Shown here: positions 27,748 to 39,989 of the stretch, piece after piece | How the letters are laid out: each line of letters starts with the position of its first letter | Numbering within the stretch: the first letter of the stretch is position 1 | Position numbers and translations under genes: made by a program | NCBI RefSeq assembly: GCF_900236475.1 | Contig: NZ_LT963352.1 | Location: forward strand, 2,666,001 to 2,730,000 | DNA: 64,000 bases | Source of the DNA: Streptomyces chartreusis NRRL 3882 | GTDB lineage: Bacteria; Actinomycetota; Actinomycetes; Streptomycetales; Streptomycetaceae | Direction of reading: 5' to 3' | Notes under the pieces: generated by a model | Database searches by the model: none | The model's input: the letters and a program-made list of their open reading frames with translations, nothing else | What the model was told of the DNA's origin: nothing

Positions 27748-29262
27748 TCAGCCCTCGCTGACGCCCAGCTTCTGAAGGATCAGCTCCTTGACGCGGGCCG
27801 CGTCGGCCTGGCCCCGGGTCGCCTTCATGACCGCGCCGACCAGCGCGCCGGCCGCCGCCACCTTGCCGCCGCGGATCTTGTCCGCGATGGCCGGGTTGCC
27901 GGCGATCGCCTCGTCGACGGCGGCCGTGAGCGCGCCCTCGTCGGAGACGACCTTCAGACCGCGCTTGTCGACGACCTCGTCCGGGGTGCCTTCGCCCGCG
28001 AGGACGCCTTCGATGACCTGACGGGCCAGCTTGTCGTTCAGGTCGCCCTTCGCGACCAGCTCGGTGACCCGCGCCACCTGCTGCGGCGTGATCGCCAGCT
28101 CGTCGAGCGCCTTGCCCGACTCGTTGGCGCTGCGGGCCAGCTCGCCCATCCACCACTTGCGGGCGGAGGCGGCGTCGGCCCCGGCCTCGATGGTGGCGAC
28201 GATGGGCTCCAGCGCACCGGCGTTGAGGATCGCCTGCATGTCGGTGGCCGAGACGCCCCACTCCTCGCGGAGCCGGTTGCGGCGGACCAGCGGCAGCTCG
28301 GGCAGCGCGGCCCGCAGCTCCTCGACCCACTCCCGGGACGGGGCCACCGGGACGAGATCGGGCTCCGGGAAGTACCGGTAGTCCTCGGCCTCCTCCTTCA
28401 CCCGGCCCGAGGTCGTCGACCCCGTGTCCTCGTGGAAGTGCCGGGTCTCCTGGATGATCGTCCCGCCGCTGCTCAGCACGGCCGCGTGCCGCTGGATCTC
28501 GAAGCGGGCCGCGCGCTCCACGGACCGCAGCGAGTTGACGTTCTTCGTCTCGGAACGCGTGCCGAACTTCTCGGTGCCGTTCGGGCGCAGCGACAGGTTC
28601 ACGTCGCAGCGCATCTGGCCCATCTCCATACGGGCCTCGGAGACGCCGAGCGCCTTGATGACCTCGCGCAGCTCACGGACGTACGCCTTCGCCACCTCGG
28701 GGGCGCGCTCGCCCGCGCCGACGATCGGCTTGGTGACGATCTCGATGAGCGGGATGCCGGCGCGGTTGTAGTCCAGGAGCGAGTGCGAGGCGCCGTGGAT
28801 GCGCCCCGTCGCACCGCCCACGTGCGTGGACTTGCCGGTGTCCTCCTCCATGTGGGCGCGCTCGATCTCCACGCGGAAGGTCTCGCCGTCCTCCAGCTGT
28901 ACGTCGAGGTAACCGTTGAAGGCGATCGGCTCGTCGTACTGGGAGGTCTGGAAGTTCTTCGGCATGTCCGGATAGAAGTAGTTCTTCCGGGCGAAGCGGC
29001 ACCACTCGGCGATCTCGCAGTTCAGCGCGAGGCCGATCTTGATCGCGGACTCGACGCCGGTCGCGTTGACGACCGGGAGCGCGCCGGGCAGGCCGAGGCA
29101 CACGGGGCAGGTCTGCGCGTTGGCGTCCTGGCCGAGGGCGGTCGAGCAACCGCAGAACATCTTGGTCTTGGTGCCGAGTTCGACATGGACCTCGAGGCCC
29201 ATGACGGGGTCGTACGACGCGAGTGCTTCCTCGTACGACACCAGGTCGGTCGTGGTGGTCAC
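27748..29262 (-). CDS. gatB: Asp-tRNA(Asn)/Glu-tRNA(Gln) amidotransferase subunit B
   Basis: tRNA-binding and kinase-like subunit of the GatCAB amidotransferase, 504 residues. GatCAB turns Glu-tRNA(Gln) or Asp-tRNA(Asn) into Gln- or Asn-tRNA in bacteria lacking the direct synthetases. Landmarks: [18 protein letters not shown] near the N-terminus, [16 protein letters not shown] (metal-site Cys), and the helical tail with the YqeY-like tRNA-binding domain ending in [14 protein letters not shown]. Start GTG 29262 has GAGAGGGAAG upstream. It is the last gene of the gatC-gatA-small gene-gatB operon, 15 bases after the small gene. Confidence 0.96.
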   Translation of the reverse strand: MTTTTDLVSYEEALASYDPVMGLEVHVELGTKTKMFCGCSTALGQDANAQTCPVCLGLPGALPVVNATGVESAIKIGLALNCEIAEWCRFARKNYFYPDMPKNFQTSQYDEPIAFNGYLDVQLEDGETFRVEIERAHMEEDTGKSTHVGGATGRIHGASHSLLDYNRAGIPLIEIVTKPIVGAGERAPEVAKAYVRELREVIKALGVSEARMEMGQMRCDVNLSLRPNGTEKFGTRSETKNVNSLRSVERAARFEIQRHAAVLSSGGTIIQETRHFHEDTGSTTSGRVKEEAEDYRYFPEPDLVPVAPSREWVEELRAALPELPLVRRNRLREEWGVSATDMQAILNAGALEPIVATIEAGADAASARKWWMGELARSANESGKALDELAITPQQVARVTELVAKGDLNDKLARQVIEGVLAGEGTPDEVVDKRGLKVVSDEGALTAAVDEAIAGNPAIADKIRGGKVAAAGALVGAVMKATRGQADAARVKELILQKLGVSEG

Positions 29263-29277
29263 GGTGAAACTTCCCTC

Positions 29278-29513
29278 TCAGCCCAGCAGGACGTCGTCGT
29301 CGCCCAGCCGCTTCAGCTCGCGGTACAGGATCGCGAGACCGGTGACGATGGCGACGGCGGACACGGTGGCGTCGATCAGGACCAGGGTGTCCTTCTCGGC
29401 GCGGGCCTTCTTCAGCCGCTTGGCGACGCCGATCGCGCCGAACGCGGTACCGGCCATGGACAGGTACGTGCCGGACCTGGACTTCTTGAAGCCCTTGGCC
29501 TTGGTCAGTGCAC

Positions 29514-29517
<4 letters not shown>
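29278..29517 (-). CDS. Small membrane protein coupled between gatA and gatB
   Basis: A basic protein of 79 residues with two hydrophobic stretches (around [15 protein letters not shown] and [18 protein letters not shown]) and a KRLKKAR segment between them. Its GTG start (29515-29517) overlaps the gatA stop as GTGA, and it ends 15 bases before gatB, so it is built into the gat operon. I recall S. coelicolor having a small gene (SCO5500) in the same place. No known family is recognised. A role in localising or tuning the amidotransferase is possible but unproven. Confidence 0.75.
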
Positions 29518-31013
<1,496 letters not shown>

Positions 31014-31019
31014 GGCGGG

Positions 31020-31316
31020 TTACTCCTCCCCCAGGATCTGCGGCACCTTGAAACGCTGCTGCTCCTGGGCCGGGGCTCCGGAGAGCGCCTGCTCGGGGGT
31101 GAGCGAGGGACGGACCTCGTCCGGGCGCATGACGTTCGTCAGCGGGAGCGGGTGCGAGGTCGGCGGTACGTCTTGGTCGGCGACCTCGCTGACGCGGGCC
31201 ACCGCGCCGATGATGTCGTCCAGCTGGCCCGCGAAGTGGTCAAGCTCTTCGGGCTTCAGCTCCAGACGCGCCAGCCGGGCGAGGTGGGCGACCTCCTCGC
31301 GCGTGATGCCAGGCAT
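31020..31316 (-). CDS. gatC: Asp-tRNA(Asn)/Glu-tRNA(Gln) amidotransferase subunit C
   Basis: Small subunit of 98 residues that wraps around GatA and stabilises the GatAB interface. The family pattern is clear: [22 protein letters not shown] at the N-terminus, then [11 protein letters not shown], and a Pro-rich belt [16 protein letters not shown]. Start ATG 31316; the open frame upstream to 31457 runs into a repeat element and is not coding. First gene of the gat operon. Confidence 0.95.
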   Translation of the reverse strand: MPGITREEVAHLARLARLELKPEELDHFAGQLDDIIGAVARVSEVADQDVPPTSHPLPLTNVMRPDEVRPSLTPEQALSGAPAQEQQRFKVPQILGEE

Positions 31317-31354
31317 GCAGCGATCCTCTGGGGTGAGTGTGTGTGGTTGGGGCC

Positions 31355-31532
31355 TAGGGCCTGGCGTCACATTCCCGTCGTCCGCCCGGAGGGCGGGCCG
31401 TGCGGCCTCCGGCGCGAGCGATCGCAAGGCGCCGGAGCGTCCTCGTGGCGGGGCCACGTGGGCGGTTCGGCAACGCGGCGAGCGTGCGTGCCAGGCGTCG
31501 CACGGCAGGCGGGAATGTGGCGCCAGGCCCTA
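31355..31532. repeat. Long inverted-repeat element A
   Basis: Terminal arms of 23 bases (31355-31377 and 31510-31532) are complementary except at one position. Between them are a CCGCCC/GGGCGG mini-hairpin and a 9-base stem CTCCGGCGC (31407-31415)/GCGCCGGAG (31429-31437). The block from CCCGTCGTCCGCCCGG to GGGCGGGCC, and GGCAGGCGGGA next to the right arm, also occur in element B (49858-50005), while the outer arms differ. The element fills most of the 325-base gap between gatC and the RmdB-like gene. No coding sequence is seen. It resembles a miniature, non-coding repeat, or a terminator-like structure built on a shared core. Confidence 0.7.
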
Positions 31533-31641
31533 ATCCTATGGGGCGGGCAGGTGTGAGCGTGAAACGGTTTGCCCGGCCCCGGCGGCCCGGCCCCGCCGGA
31601 GTCGTTCAGGACCGGAGACCGAACCGGTCCGGGCCGGGGCC

Positions 31642-33939
31642 TCAGGCGATGCGGCCCGAGTCGTCCGCCGTCGCCGCCGGGAGGGCGGCCCGGGGACGCT
31701 GCCAGCCGCGGGAGCCCCGGGCGCGGAGCCAGGCCGTGGTCTCCTCGGGGGGCATCGCGGCGGCGACCAGCCAGCCCTGGACGGCGTCGCAGCCGAGGTC
31801 GCGCAGGCGCTCCCAGGTCTCGTCGTCCTCGACGCCCTCGGCGACGACGAGCAGACCGAGGGAGTGCGCCAGGTCGACCGTGCAGCGCACGATCTCCGCG
31901 TCCTCCGTGTCGACGGCGAGCCGGGCGACGAAGGAGCGGTCGATCTTCAGCTCGCTGACCGGGAGCTTGCGCAGGTGCACCAGCGACGAGTAGCCCGTGC
32001 CGAAGTCGTCCAGGGACATCTTCACGCCGTGCCCGGTCAGTCCGTTGAGGGTGTCGGCGGCGCGCTGCGGGTCCTCCAGGAGGACGTGTTCCGTTATCTC
32101 CAGTTGGAGCGCTCCCGCCGGGACGCCGTGCCGGGCGAGCCGCGCGGCGACCGAGCCGGCGAAGCCGGGGGTGTGCACGTCACGCGGGGAGACGTTGACC
32201 GCGACCGGGACGAACAGCCCCTGGGCCCGCCACCGCGCGACCTGGCCGAGCGCGCTCTCCAGGACGTACTCGGTGAGATGGGGCATCAGGCCCGAGGACT
32301 CGGCGATCGCTATGAACTCGTCCGGCGGCACCTTGCCCCGCTCGGGGTGCACCCAGCGGACCAGGGCCTCCAGGCCCGCGACCTGTCCGTCGAAGCGGAC
32401 CTTGGGCTGGTAGTGCAGCTCGACCTCGTGCGCGTCCAGCGCCCTGCGGAGATCTCCCAGCAGACCGAGCCGGTCCGGGGTGTTCGAGTCGCGCTTCGAC
32501 TCGTAGACCTCCACGCCCGTGCGGTCGCGCTTCGCCTGGTACATCGCCACGTCCGCCCGCCGCAGCAGCCCCTCGGCGTCCAGCGCGTGGTCGGGGAAGA
32601 CGGCGACCCCGGCGCTGGCCTCCAGGACGAGGGTGAGGCCGTCGAGGTCGAGCGGGGAGCTGAGCGCGGAGACCAGGTTGCGGGCGACCCGGGTCGCGGA
32701 GGTGGTGGAGTCGGCGACGGGCAGTAAGACGGCGAACTCGTCCCCGCCGAGCCGCGCGGCCTCCGCCCCGCGCGGCAGCGCCACCCGCAGCCGGTCGGCG
32801 ATCTGGAGGAGCAGCCGGTCACCGGCCAGATGACCGAGCGTGTCGTTGACGGACCGGAAACGGTCGAGGTCGATCAGCATCAGGGCGGCGCGCGCGTTGA
32901 TCCGCTCGGCGTCGTCCAGCGCGGTCCAGATGCGCTCCAGCAGCCACTGGCGGTTGGGCAGCCCGGTCAGCGGGTCGCGCAGCTGCTCCTCGGCCCGGGC
33001 CCGGGCTATCCAGAGCGTGGAGTCCAGGGCGATGAGGGGAATGGAGAACAGCGGCAGCAGGATCGGCTTGGCCATGGCCACCACGCAGACCAGCGGCGCG
33101 ATCCCCAGCAGCGCGACCGCGACCAGGCCCTGTCTGACCAGGGCGGTGCGGGCGACGGTGGGCAGACCGGGGCGCGGGGCGTGCAGGAACCAGAGCAGGA
33201 CGCGGGTGACCGCCAGGTAGGAGACGGCGACCATGACGACCTCGGGCGCGGTGTAGAGCGTCCAGCTGTCGGGATCCGAGGGGGACTCGACGGACGGTAC
33301 GGATCCGAAGACGCCCAGCACCAGGGCGCCGGCGCCGATGCCGAGGAGGTCGACCGCCCCGTGCAGGATGCCCTGGCGCCAGCGGTTGCGGCGGGCTATG
33401 CCGACCAGTACCACGACCGTGAGGCTGACCATGCCGGCCGGCAGCCAGCCGTACAGCAGCAGCACGGCGAGCGTGAGGGCGGCGCCCGAGCCGGTGCCAC
33501 CCCACCAGCGGGAGCGGCCCAGCATGACGAGGTGGCCGACGATGATGCCGGTCAGCACGGCCAGCGCCCAGCCGGCCGTGCCGGACGGGAAGAGCGCGTG
33601 GCCGCCGGTGAAGGCGCGGTAGAAGCCGGCGCCCAGGACGAACCCGGCCGCCGCGACGACCGCCGCGGGCAGCGCGGGCCAGGACAGGTGCCGTTCGGGG
33701 TCCGCGTCCGCACCGGTCAGGCCGGACGTGTGCTCGGTGGCCGGCTGTGCGGCACCGCGGCCGTCCGCCGCGGCGCGCCCCCCGGAGGTGTGCCCGTCCG
33801 CCGTGTACTGTCCGACGGCGCGCACTTGCGCGCCCGGACGCCCCGCCGGCCGGCCCGTCCCACGTACTGCACGCCAGACGACCGCCATGCGGCGCAGGCG
33901 CAGCCGTGAGCCCGGCACGGCGCTCTCGGTCGGTTCCAT
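31642..33939 (-). CDS. rmdB: Membrane GGDEF-EAL c-di-GMP protein (RmdB-like)
   Basis: A protein of about 765 residues. The N-terminal half carries about eight membrane segments after a polar tail; then a GGDEF domain (motif at 32734-32748) and an EAL domain (motif at 32362-32370, EALVRW). The second EAL landmark DDFGTGYSS and the LQLEITEHVLLED segment are intact, so c-di-GMP phosphodiesterase activity is likely. Start: ATG 33939 with GAGGGACGGGA just upstream. Location next to ligA and gatC agrees with my memory of S. coelicolor SCO5495, described as RmdB, a phosphodiesterase affecting development. The symbol rests on that recollection. Confidence 0.85.
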   Translation of the reverse strand: MEPTESAVPGSRLRLRRMAVVWRAVRGTGRPAGRPGAQVRAVGQYTADGHTSGGRAAADGRGAAQPATEHTSGLTGADADPERHLSWPALPAAVVAAAGFVLGAGFYRAFTGGHALFPSGTAGWALAVLTGIIVGHLVMLGRSRWWGGTGSGAALTLAVLLLYGWLPAGMVSLTVVVLVGIARRNRWRQGILHGAVDLLGIGAGALVLGVFGSVPSVESPSDPDSWTLYTAPEVVMVAVSYLAVTRVLLWFLHAPRPGLPTVARTALVRQGLVAVALLGIAPLVCVVAMAKPILLPLFSIPLIALDSTLWIARARAEEQLRDPLTGLPNRQWLLERIWTALDDAERINARAALMLIDLDRFRSVNDTLGHLAGDRLLLQIADRLRVALPRGAEAARLGGDEFAVLLPVADSTTSATRVARNLVSALSSPLDLDGLTLVLEASAGVAVFPDHALDAEGLLRRADVAMYQAKRDRTGVEVYESKRDSNTPDRLGLLGDLRRALDAHEVELHYQPKVRFDGQVAGLEALVRWVHPERGKVPPDEFIAIAESSGLMPHLTEYVLESALGQVARWRAQGLFVPVAVNVSPRDVHTPGFAGSVAARLARHGVPAGALQLEITEHVLLEDPQRAADTLNGLTGHGVKMSLDDFGTGYSSLVHLRKLPVSELKIDRSFVARLAVDTEDAEIVRCTVDLAHSLGLLVVAEGVEDDETWERLRDLGCDAVQGWLVAAAMPPEETTAWLRARGSRGWQRPRAALPAATADDSGRIA

Positions 33940-34147
33940 TCCCGTCCCTCTCACAGCCGGCGGTGCCCACGCCCCGCGGCCCGGTGCCCGACAACCCTCA
34001 ACGGCCCGCGTTGGGAAAACCTTCCCCGTGCTCCGCGAGCACGAAGATGCCCCGACCGCAGCTGGGCACGGCAGGCGCACATCTCAACAGTAGGCCGCAG
34101 AAGGCATCCACGGGCAGCGGTCGCCGACGGTTGCCCGAATGCGCCCC

Positions 34148-34187
34148 GGCCACCCGTATGCATCTGGTATGCGCCGAACGGGTGGCC
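34148..34187 (-). terminator. Hairpin after ligA
   Basis: Perfect 10-base arms GGCCACCCGT (34148-34157) and ACGGGTGGCC (34178-34187) with a 20-base loop start nine bases past the ligA stop. No U-tract. The rest of the 256-base gap to the RmdB-like gene start shows nothing further. Confidence 0.6.
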
Positions 34188-34195
34188 TTCAACCG

Positions 34196-36406
<2,211 letters not shown>

Positions 36407-37414
36407 TTACTCTGGGTTGTCCGCGAGGGATCTCGCCGCCCGGACGCAGTGGGCGAGAGCCGTGCGCGCGTACCCCGGGGAGGCCCCCGCGAGTCCGCAC
36501 GCCGGCGTGACCGTGACCGCCTCCGCGAGAAGCCCCGGTGACAGCCCCAGCCTGCGCCACAGCGTCCTGACACCCATGACGCTACCGGCAGGGTCTGACA
36601 ATGGTCCCTCCGCGGACGGGACGACACCGGTGAAGAGCCGGGTGCCGGCCTCCACCGCCTCGCCGATCACCTCGTCGTCACGCTCGGTGAGCAGGGAGAA
36701 GTCGAAGGAGACGGCCGCGGCGCCCGCCCGGCGCAGCAGGGCGAACGGGACGTCGGGGGCGCAGGAGTGGACGACGACCGGCCCGCCGGTGTGCACCCCG
36801 ACGAGGTCGCGCAGCGTCTGCTCGACGACCTGCCGGTCGACGGCCCGGTGGGTGCGGTAGCCGCTGGCCGTCTTCACCTGGCCGCGCAGGACGGCGGTGA
36901 GGGACGGCTCGTCGAGCTGGAGGACGAGCCGCGCGCCGGGGACACGCCGCTGGACCTCGGCGAGGTGCAGGCGGAGCCCCTCGGCGAGCGAGGCGGCGAG
37001 GTCGCGGCAGGCGCCGGGGTCGGAGAGGGCGGCCTCGCCGTTGCGCAGCTCCAGATGGGCGGCGAGGGTCCAGGGCCCCACGACCTGCACCTTCAGCGGC
37101 CCCGCGTACTCCTGCGTGAATTCCTCCAGCGCGTCGAGGTCCTCGCCGAGCCAGGAGCGGGCCCGTCTGGTGTCCCGCCCCGGGCGGTCGCCGAGTCGCC
37201 AGCCGCTGGGCTCCACGCGCGCGTACAGCTCGACGAGCATGCCTGCGGTCCGCCCGATCATGTCCGCGCCGGGTCCGCGGGCGGGCAGTTCCGGCAGGAA
37301 GGGGAAGTCCTCGAAGGTTCCGGTGACGGTTCTGACGGCCTCCCGGGCGTCGCCCCCGGGCAGGGAGCCGACACCTGTGGCGGCACCGAACCTGAACTGG
37401 CTGTTTTCGCTCAC
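36407..37414 (-). CDS. MetE C-terminal-like methyltransferase (cobalamin-independent methionine synthase family)
   Basis: A protein of 335 residues with only the C-terminal-type barrel of MetE. Zinc-binding landmarks are present: His and Cys in VVVHSCAPD and a second Cys in TVTPACGLAG. ATGVGSLPGGD at the N-terminus is typical of these stand-alone proteins. Without the N-terminal half of MetE it may use a different methyl donor or act on another thiol. The function is therefore a family inference. It lies between an SDR gene (29-base gap) and ligA (15-base gap), all on the minus strand. Confidence 0.8.
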   Translation of the reverse strand: MSENSQFRFGAATGVGSLPGGDAREAVRTVTGTFEDFPFLPELPARGPGADMIGRTAGMLVELYARVEPSGWRLGDRPGRDTRRARSWLGEDLDALEEFTQEYAGPLKVQVVGPWTLAAHLELRNGEAALSDPGACRDLAASLAEGLRLHLAEVQRRVPGARLVLQLDEPSLTAVLRGQVKTASGYRTHRAVDRQVVEQTLRDLVGVHTGGPVVVHSCAPDVPFALLRRAGAAAVSFDFSLLTERDDEVIGEAVEAGTRLFTGVVPSAEGPLSDPAGSVMGVRTLWRRLGLSPGLLAEAVTVTPACGLAGASPGYARTALAHCVRAARSLADNPE

Positions 37415-37443
37415 CGGAGCAGCCTACGCAGCGGCCCGGCCGG

Positions 37444-38142
37444 TCAGTTCCCCGGACGTACCGTCAGGTCGTTGACCTCGGCGTCCCTCGGCAGGTCCAG
37501 GGCCATCAGGATCGTCGTGGCGACCGACTCGGGGTCGATCCACTTCGACGCGTCGTACTCCTTGCCCTCCTGCTGGTGGACCTTGGCCTGCATGGGGCTG
37601 GCCGTGCGGCCGGGGTAGACCGAGGTGACGCGGACACCGCCCGCGTGCTCCTCGTGGCGCAGGGAGTCGGCGAGGGCCTTCAGACCGTGCTTGGAGGCCG
37701 CGTACGCGGACCAGCCGGCGTGGGCGCTCAGCCCGGCGCCGGAGTTGGCGAAGACCACGTGGCCGCGGGCGGCGCGCAGCTGGGGCAGGAAGTGGCGGGT
37801 CAGCTCGGCCGGGGCGACGAGGTTGACGTTGAGCTGGTGGCGCCAGGTCTTGGGGGTGAGCTCGCCGACCGGACCGAGGTCGACGACCCCGGCGATGTGC
37901 AGCAGCGAGTCCACGCGGTCGGGCAGCGACTGGTGGGAGAAGGCCCAGGAGAGCCTGTCGGGGTCGGCGAGGTCACCGACCAGGGTCCTCGCCCCGGGGA
38001 ACTCGGCCGCCAGCTCCTTCGCGCGGCCCGCGTCGCGCGCGTGCAGCACGAGGTCGTCCCCGCGTGCGTGCAGACGGCGGGCCACGGCCGCGCCGATGCC
38101 GGAACCGGCTCCGGTGATCACATGAGTAGCCATGCCCGCCAT
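37444..38142 (-). CDS. Short-chain dehydrogenase/reductase
   Basis: A classical SDR of about 230 residues. The cofactor loop is TGAGSGIG near the N-terminus; the NNAG-equivalent lies in LLHIAGVVDLG; the catalytic Ser is in VVFANSGAG and the YxxxK pair in YAASK. A preference for NADP is plausible from the following basic residues (RRLHARG), but is inferred. Start: ATG 38142 or ATG 38133 (MATHVITG); the latter is closer to typical SDR N-termini. The substrate is unknown. It lies 41 bases after the LOG-family gene. Confidence 0.85.
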   Translation of the reverse strand: MAGMATHVITGAGSGIGAAVARRLHARGDDLVLHARDAGRAKELAAEFPGARTLVGDLADPDRLSWAFSHQSLPDRVDSLLHIAGVVDLGPVGELTPKTWRHQLNVNLVAPAELTRHFLPQLRAARGHVVFANSGAGLSAHAGWSAYAASKHGLKALADSLRHEEHAGGVRVTSVYPGRTASPMQAKVHQQEGKEYDASKWIDPESVATTILMALDLPRDAEVNDLTVRPGN

Positions 38143-38183
38143 GCTCGCATCACACGGGAGTCACCCGGGGCATCGGCCCGGGC

Positions 38184-38723
38184 TCACTCCACGCCCCGGC
38201 TCTCCTCCAGGTACGCCAGCGCACCCACCGGCTCCTCGGCGAAGAACACCAGGTCGGTGAGGGGGCGGGGCAGGAAGCCTTCGTCCTCCATGCGGCGGAA
38301 CTGCTCCTTCAGGCCGTCGTAGAAGCCCGCGGTGTTCAGCAGGACCACGGGCTTGTCCGTGTGGCCGTGCTTCTTCAGTTCCAGGATCTCCGTCGCCTCG
38401 TCGAGCGTGCCGGTCCCGCCGACCATGATCACCACGGCGTCGGCCTTCTCCAGGAGCAGCTTCTTGCGCTCGGCGAGGTCACGGGCGACGACCATCTCGT
38501 CGACACCGGGGCGGGCCTTGGCCGAGAGGAACTGCACGGAGACGCCGACGAGCCGGCCGCCCGCCTCCTGCACCCCGTCGGCGACCACCTTCATGAGGCC
38601 GACGTCGGAGCCGCCCCACACGAGGGTGTGGCCGCCCTTGCCCAGCAGCTTGGCGAACTCCCGCGCGGGACGGGTGTAGCGCTCGTCGAGGTCGGCGGCG
38701 GAGAGGAAGACACAGATGTTCAT
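38184..38723 (-). CDS. LOG-family (TIGR00730-like) Rossmann protein
   Basis: A protein of 179 residues resembling LOG cytokinin phosphoribohydrolases, often misnamed lysine decarboxylases. The nucleotide-binding region is GGSDVGLMKVVADG, where most members have GGG, and the later PGGxGTxxE motif reads VGGTGTLDE, so the first Pro is replaced by Val. The catalytic Glu region is kept. Members release free bases from nucleoside monophosphates; with these changes the activity is uncertain. ATG 38723 overlaps the stop of the upstream methyltransferase as ATGA, a sign of tight coupling. Confidence 0.8.
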   Translation of the reverse strand: MNICVFLSAADLDERYTRPAREFAKLLGKGGHTLVWGGSDVGLMKVVADGVQEAGGRLVGVSVQFLSAKARPGVDEMVVARDLAERKKLLLEKADAVVIMVGGTGTLDEATEILELKKHGHTDKPVVLLNTAGFYDGLKEQFRRMEDEGFLPRPLTDLVFFAEEPVGALAYLEESRGVE

Positions 38724-39523
38724 GAGCCCACCGTACGGGCCCGGTCCGCCGTCGTGGTGATCCGCATTTTGGACTGCCGGTGCGGCAGTTGTTCCCAGTC
38801 GTCCATGAACCGGGCGTCCAGGCCGTACCGGGCGGCGAGTTCGGTCAGCGTCGCGGTCCGGTAGTAGAAGTCCTCGTGCAGCACCTGGTGCTCCTCGCCC
38901 TCGGTGCGGTCGAACGTGAAGTCGAAGAACCCGCCGGGCGCGAGGATCCGGCCGACGTGGGCGAAGCACTCCTCGATGACGTGCAGCGGCGAATGCGAGA
39001 AGACGCTGTGCGCGTGCACGACGTCGAAGTGCCCGTCGGGCAGAAAGGCGAAGGTGAGGTCGTCCGCGAGCGCCAGGTAGGGCAGTTTGGACTGGAGGCC
39101 CTCGGCCACGAGGGTGTCCTGGGCGGCCAGCAGGATGTGCGGCGAGATGTCGATGCCGTAGTAGTGCCCGGCGTCGAGGTGGTCGATGAACAGCCGCCCG
39201 GCGCGCAGGTTGCCGCAGCCGATCTCCAGCATGCGGTGGTGCGGCTGGAGGCCGTGTCCCACGAGGTAGTCGAACTGCATGCGCCCGATCCGCGCCCACG
39301 CCTCGCGCGAGGGGTTGTGCCCCACCGCCGCCTCCGCGCTGCGCGCCGCGTCGGAGGCCATCACGGCGCGGTAGTAGGCGATGTGGTCGCGGTACCGCAG
39401 CCGCAGCCAGGCGTCCCGCACCGCGCGCCGGGCGTGCGCGGGAACGCGCTCCGGGTGGCGCAGGGCGTACCGGATCTGGTGGACCAGGGCGCTGCGGTTT
39501 CCGGCCGGTTCCGTGGCTCGCAT
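38720..39523 (-). CDS. Class I SAM-dependent methyltransferase
   Basis: A protein of 267 residues. Motif I is MLEIGCGNLRAGRLFIDH, followed by YYGIDIS (acidic residue for the SAM ribose) and FDVVHAHSVFSHSP; LAPGGFFDFTFDR is the later strand. The N-terminal 90 residues are helical and basic. ATG 39523 has AGGAGG six bases upstream. It heads the run methyltransferase-LOG-SDR-MetE-like-ligA on the minus strand and is divergent from a DUF427 gene. No substrate is apparent. Confidence 0.82.
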   Translation of the reverse strand: MRATEPAGNRSALVHQIRYALRHPERVPAHARRAVRDAWLRLRYRDHIAYYRAVMASDAARSAEAAVGHNPSREAWARIGRMQFDYLVGHGLQPHHRMLEIGCGNLRAGRLFIDHLDAGHYYGIDISPHILLAAQDTLVAEGLQSKLPYLALADDLTFAFLPDGHFDVVHAHSVFSHSPLHVIEECFAHVGRILAPGGFFDFTFDRTEGEEHQVLHEDFYYRTATLTELAARYGLDARFMDDWEQLPHRQSKMRITTTADRARTVGS

Positions 39524-39604
39524 GGGTGGCCTCCTGCGGCGAGGGAAGAACTCCGCTTCAGCGTGCGCTGTATCCGGGAAGTCGGCTACCCAAGGAGGGC
39601 GATC

Positions 39605-39928
39605 GTGACCACCGGGCATCGCATCACCATCGAGCGGAGCGACCGGCCCGTGCGCGTGGCGCACGCCGGGCAGGTCCTGGCCGAGAGCGACCGGCCGCTG
39701 GTCCTGCGCGAGACGGGCTGTCCCGACCGCTACTACATCCCGGCCGAGGACGTCCGCCTGGACCTGCTGACCCCGTCCGGCACGCGCACGTACTGCCCGT
39801 TCAAGGGCACCGCGTCCTACTGGTCGCTGCCGGACGCCGCGGACCTCGTCTGGGCGTACCCGGAGCCCGAGCCGGGCGTCGCGGAGATCAAGGACCACCT
39901 GTGCTTCTACGAAGTCGACGTGCTGTGA
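39605..39928 (+). CDS. DUF427 domain protein
   Basis: A soluble protein of 107 residues that fits the DUF427 family: VRVAHAGQVLAESDRPLVLRE at the N-terminus, then YYIPAEDVRLDLL, TYCPFKGTASYWSL and a DHLCFYEVDVL-like ending. Start: GTG 39605 with AAGGAGG six bases upstream, a clearly better choice than anything earlier. The family has a known small beta fold but no settled function. It is divergent from the methyltransferase gene and 61 bases before the hydrolase gene. Confidence 0.85.
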   Translation: MTTGHRITIERSDRPVRVAHAGQVLAESDRPLVLRETGCPDRYYIPAEDVRLDLLTPSGTRTYCPFKGTASYWSLPDAADLVWAYPEPEPGVAEIKDHLCFYEVDVL

Positions 39929-39989
39929 TCGGCTGACGCACGGCCCGCCTCACCCATGAACACCGTGCCGTGCGGCAGTCTGCACTGAC

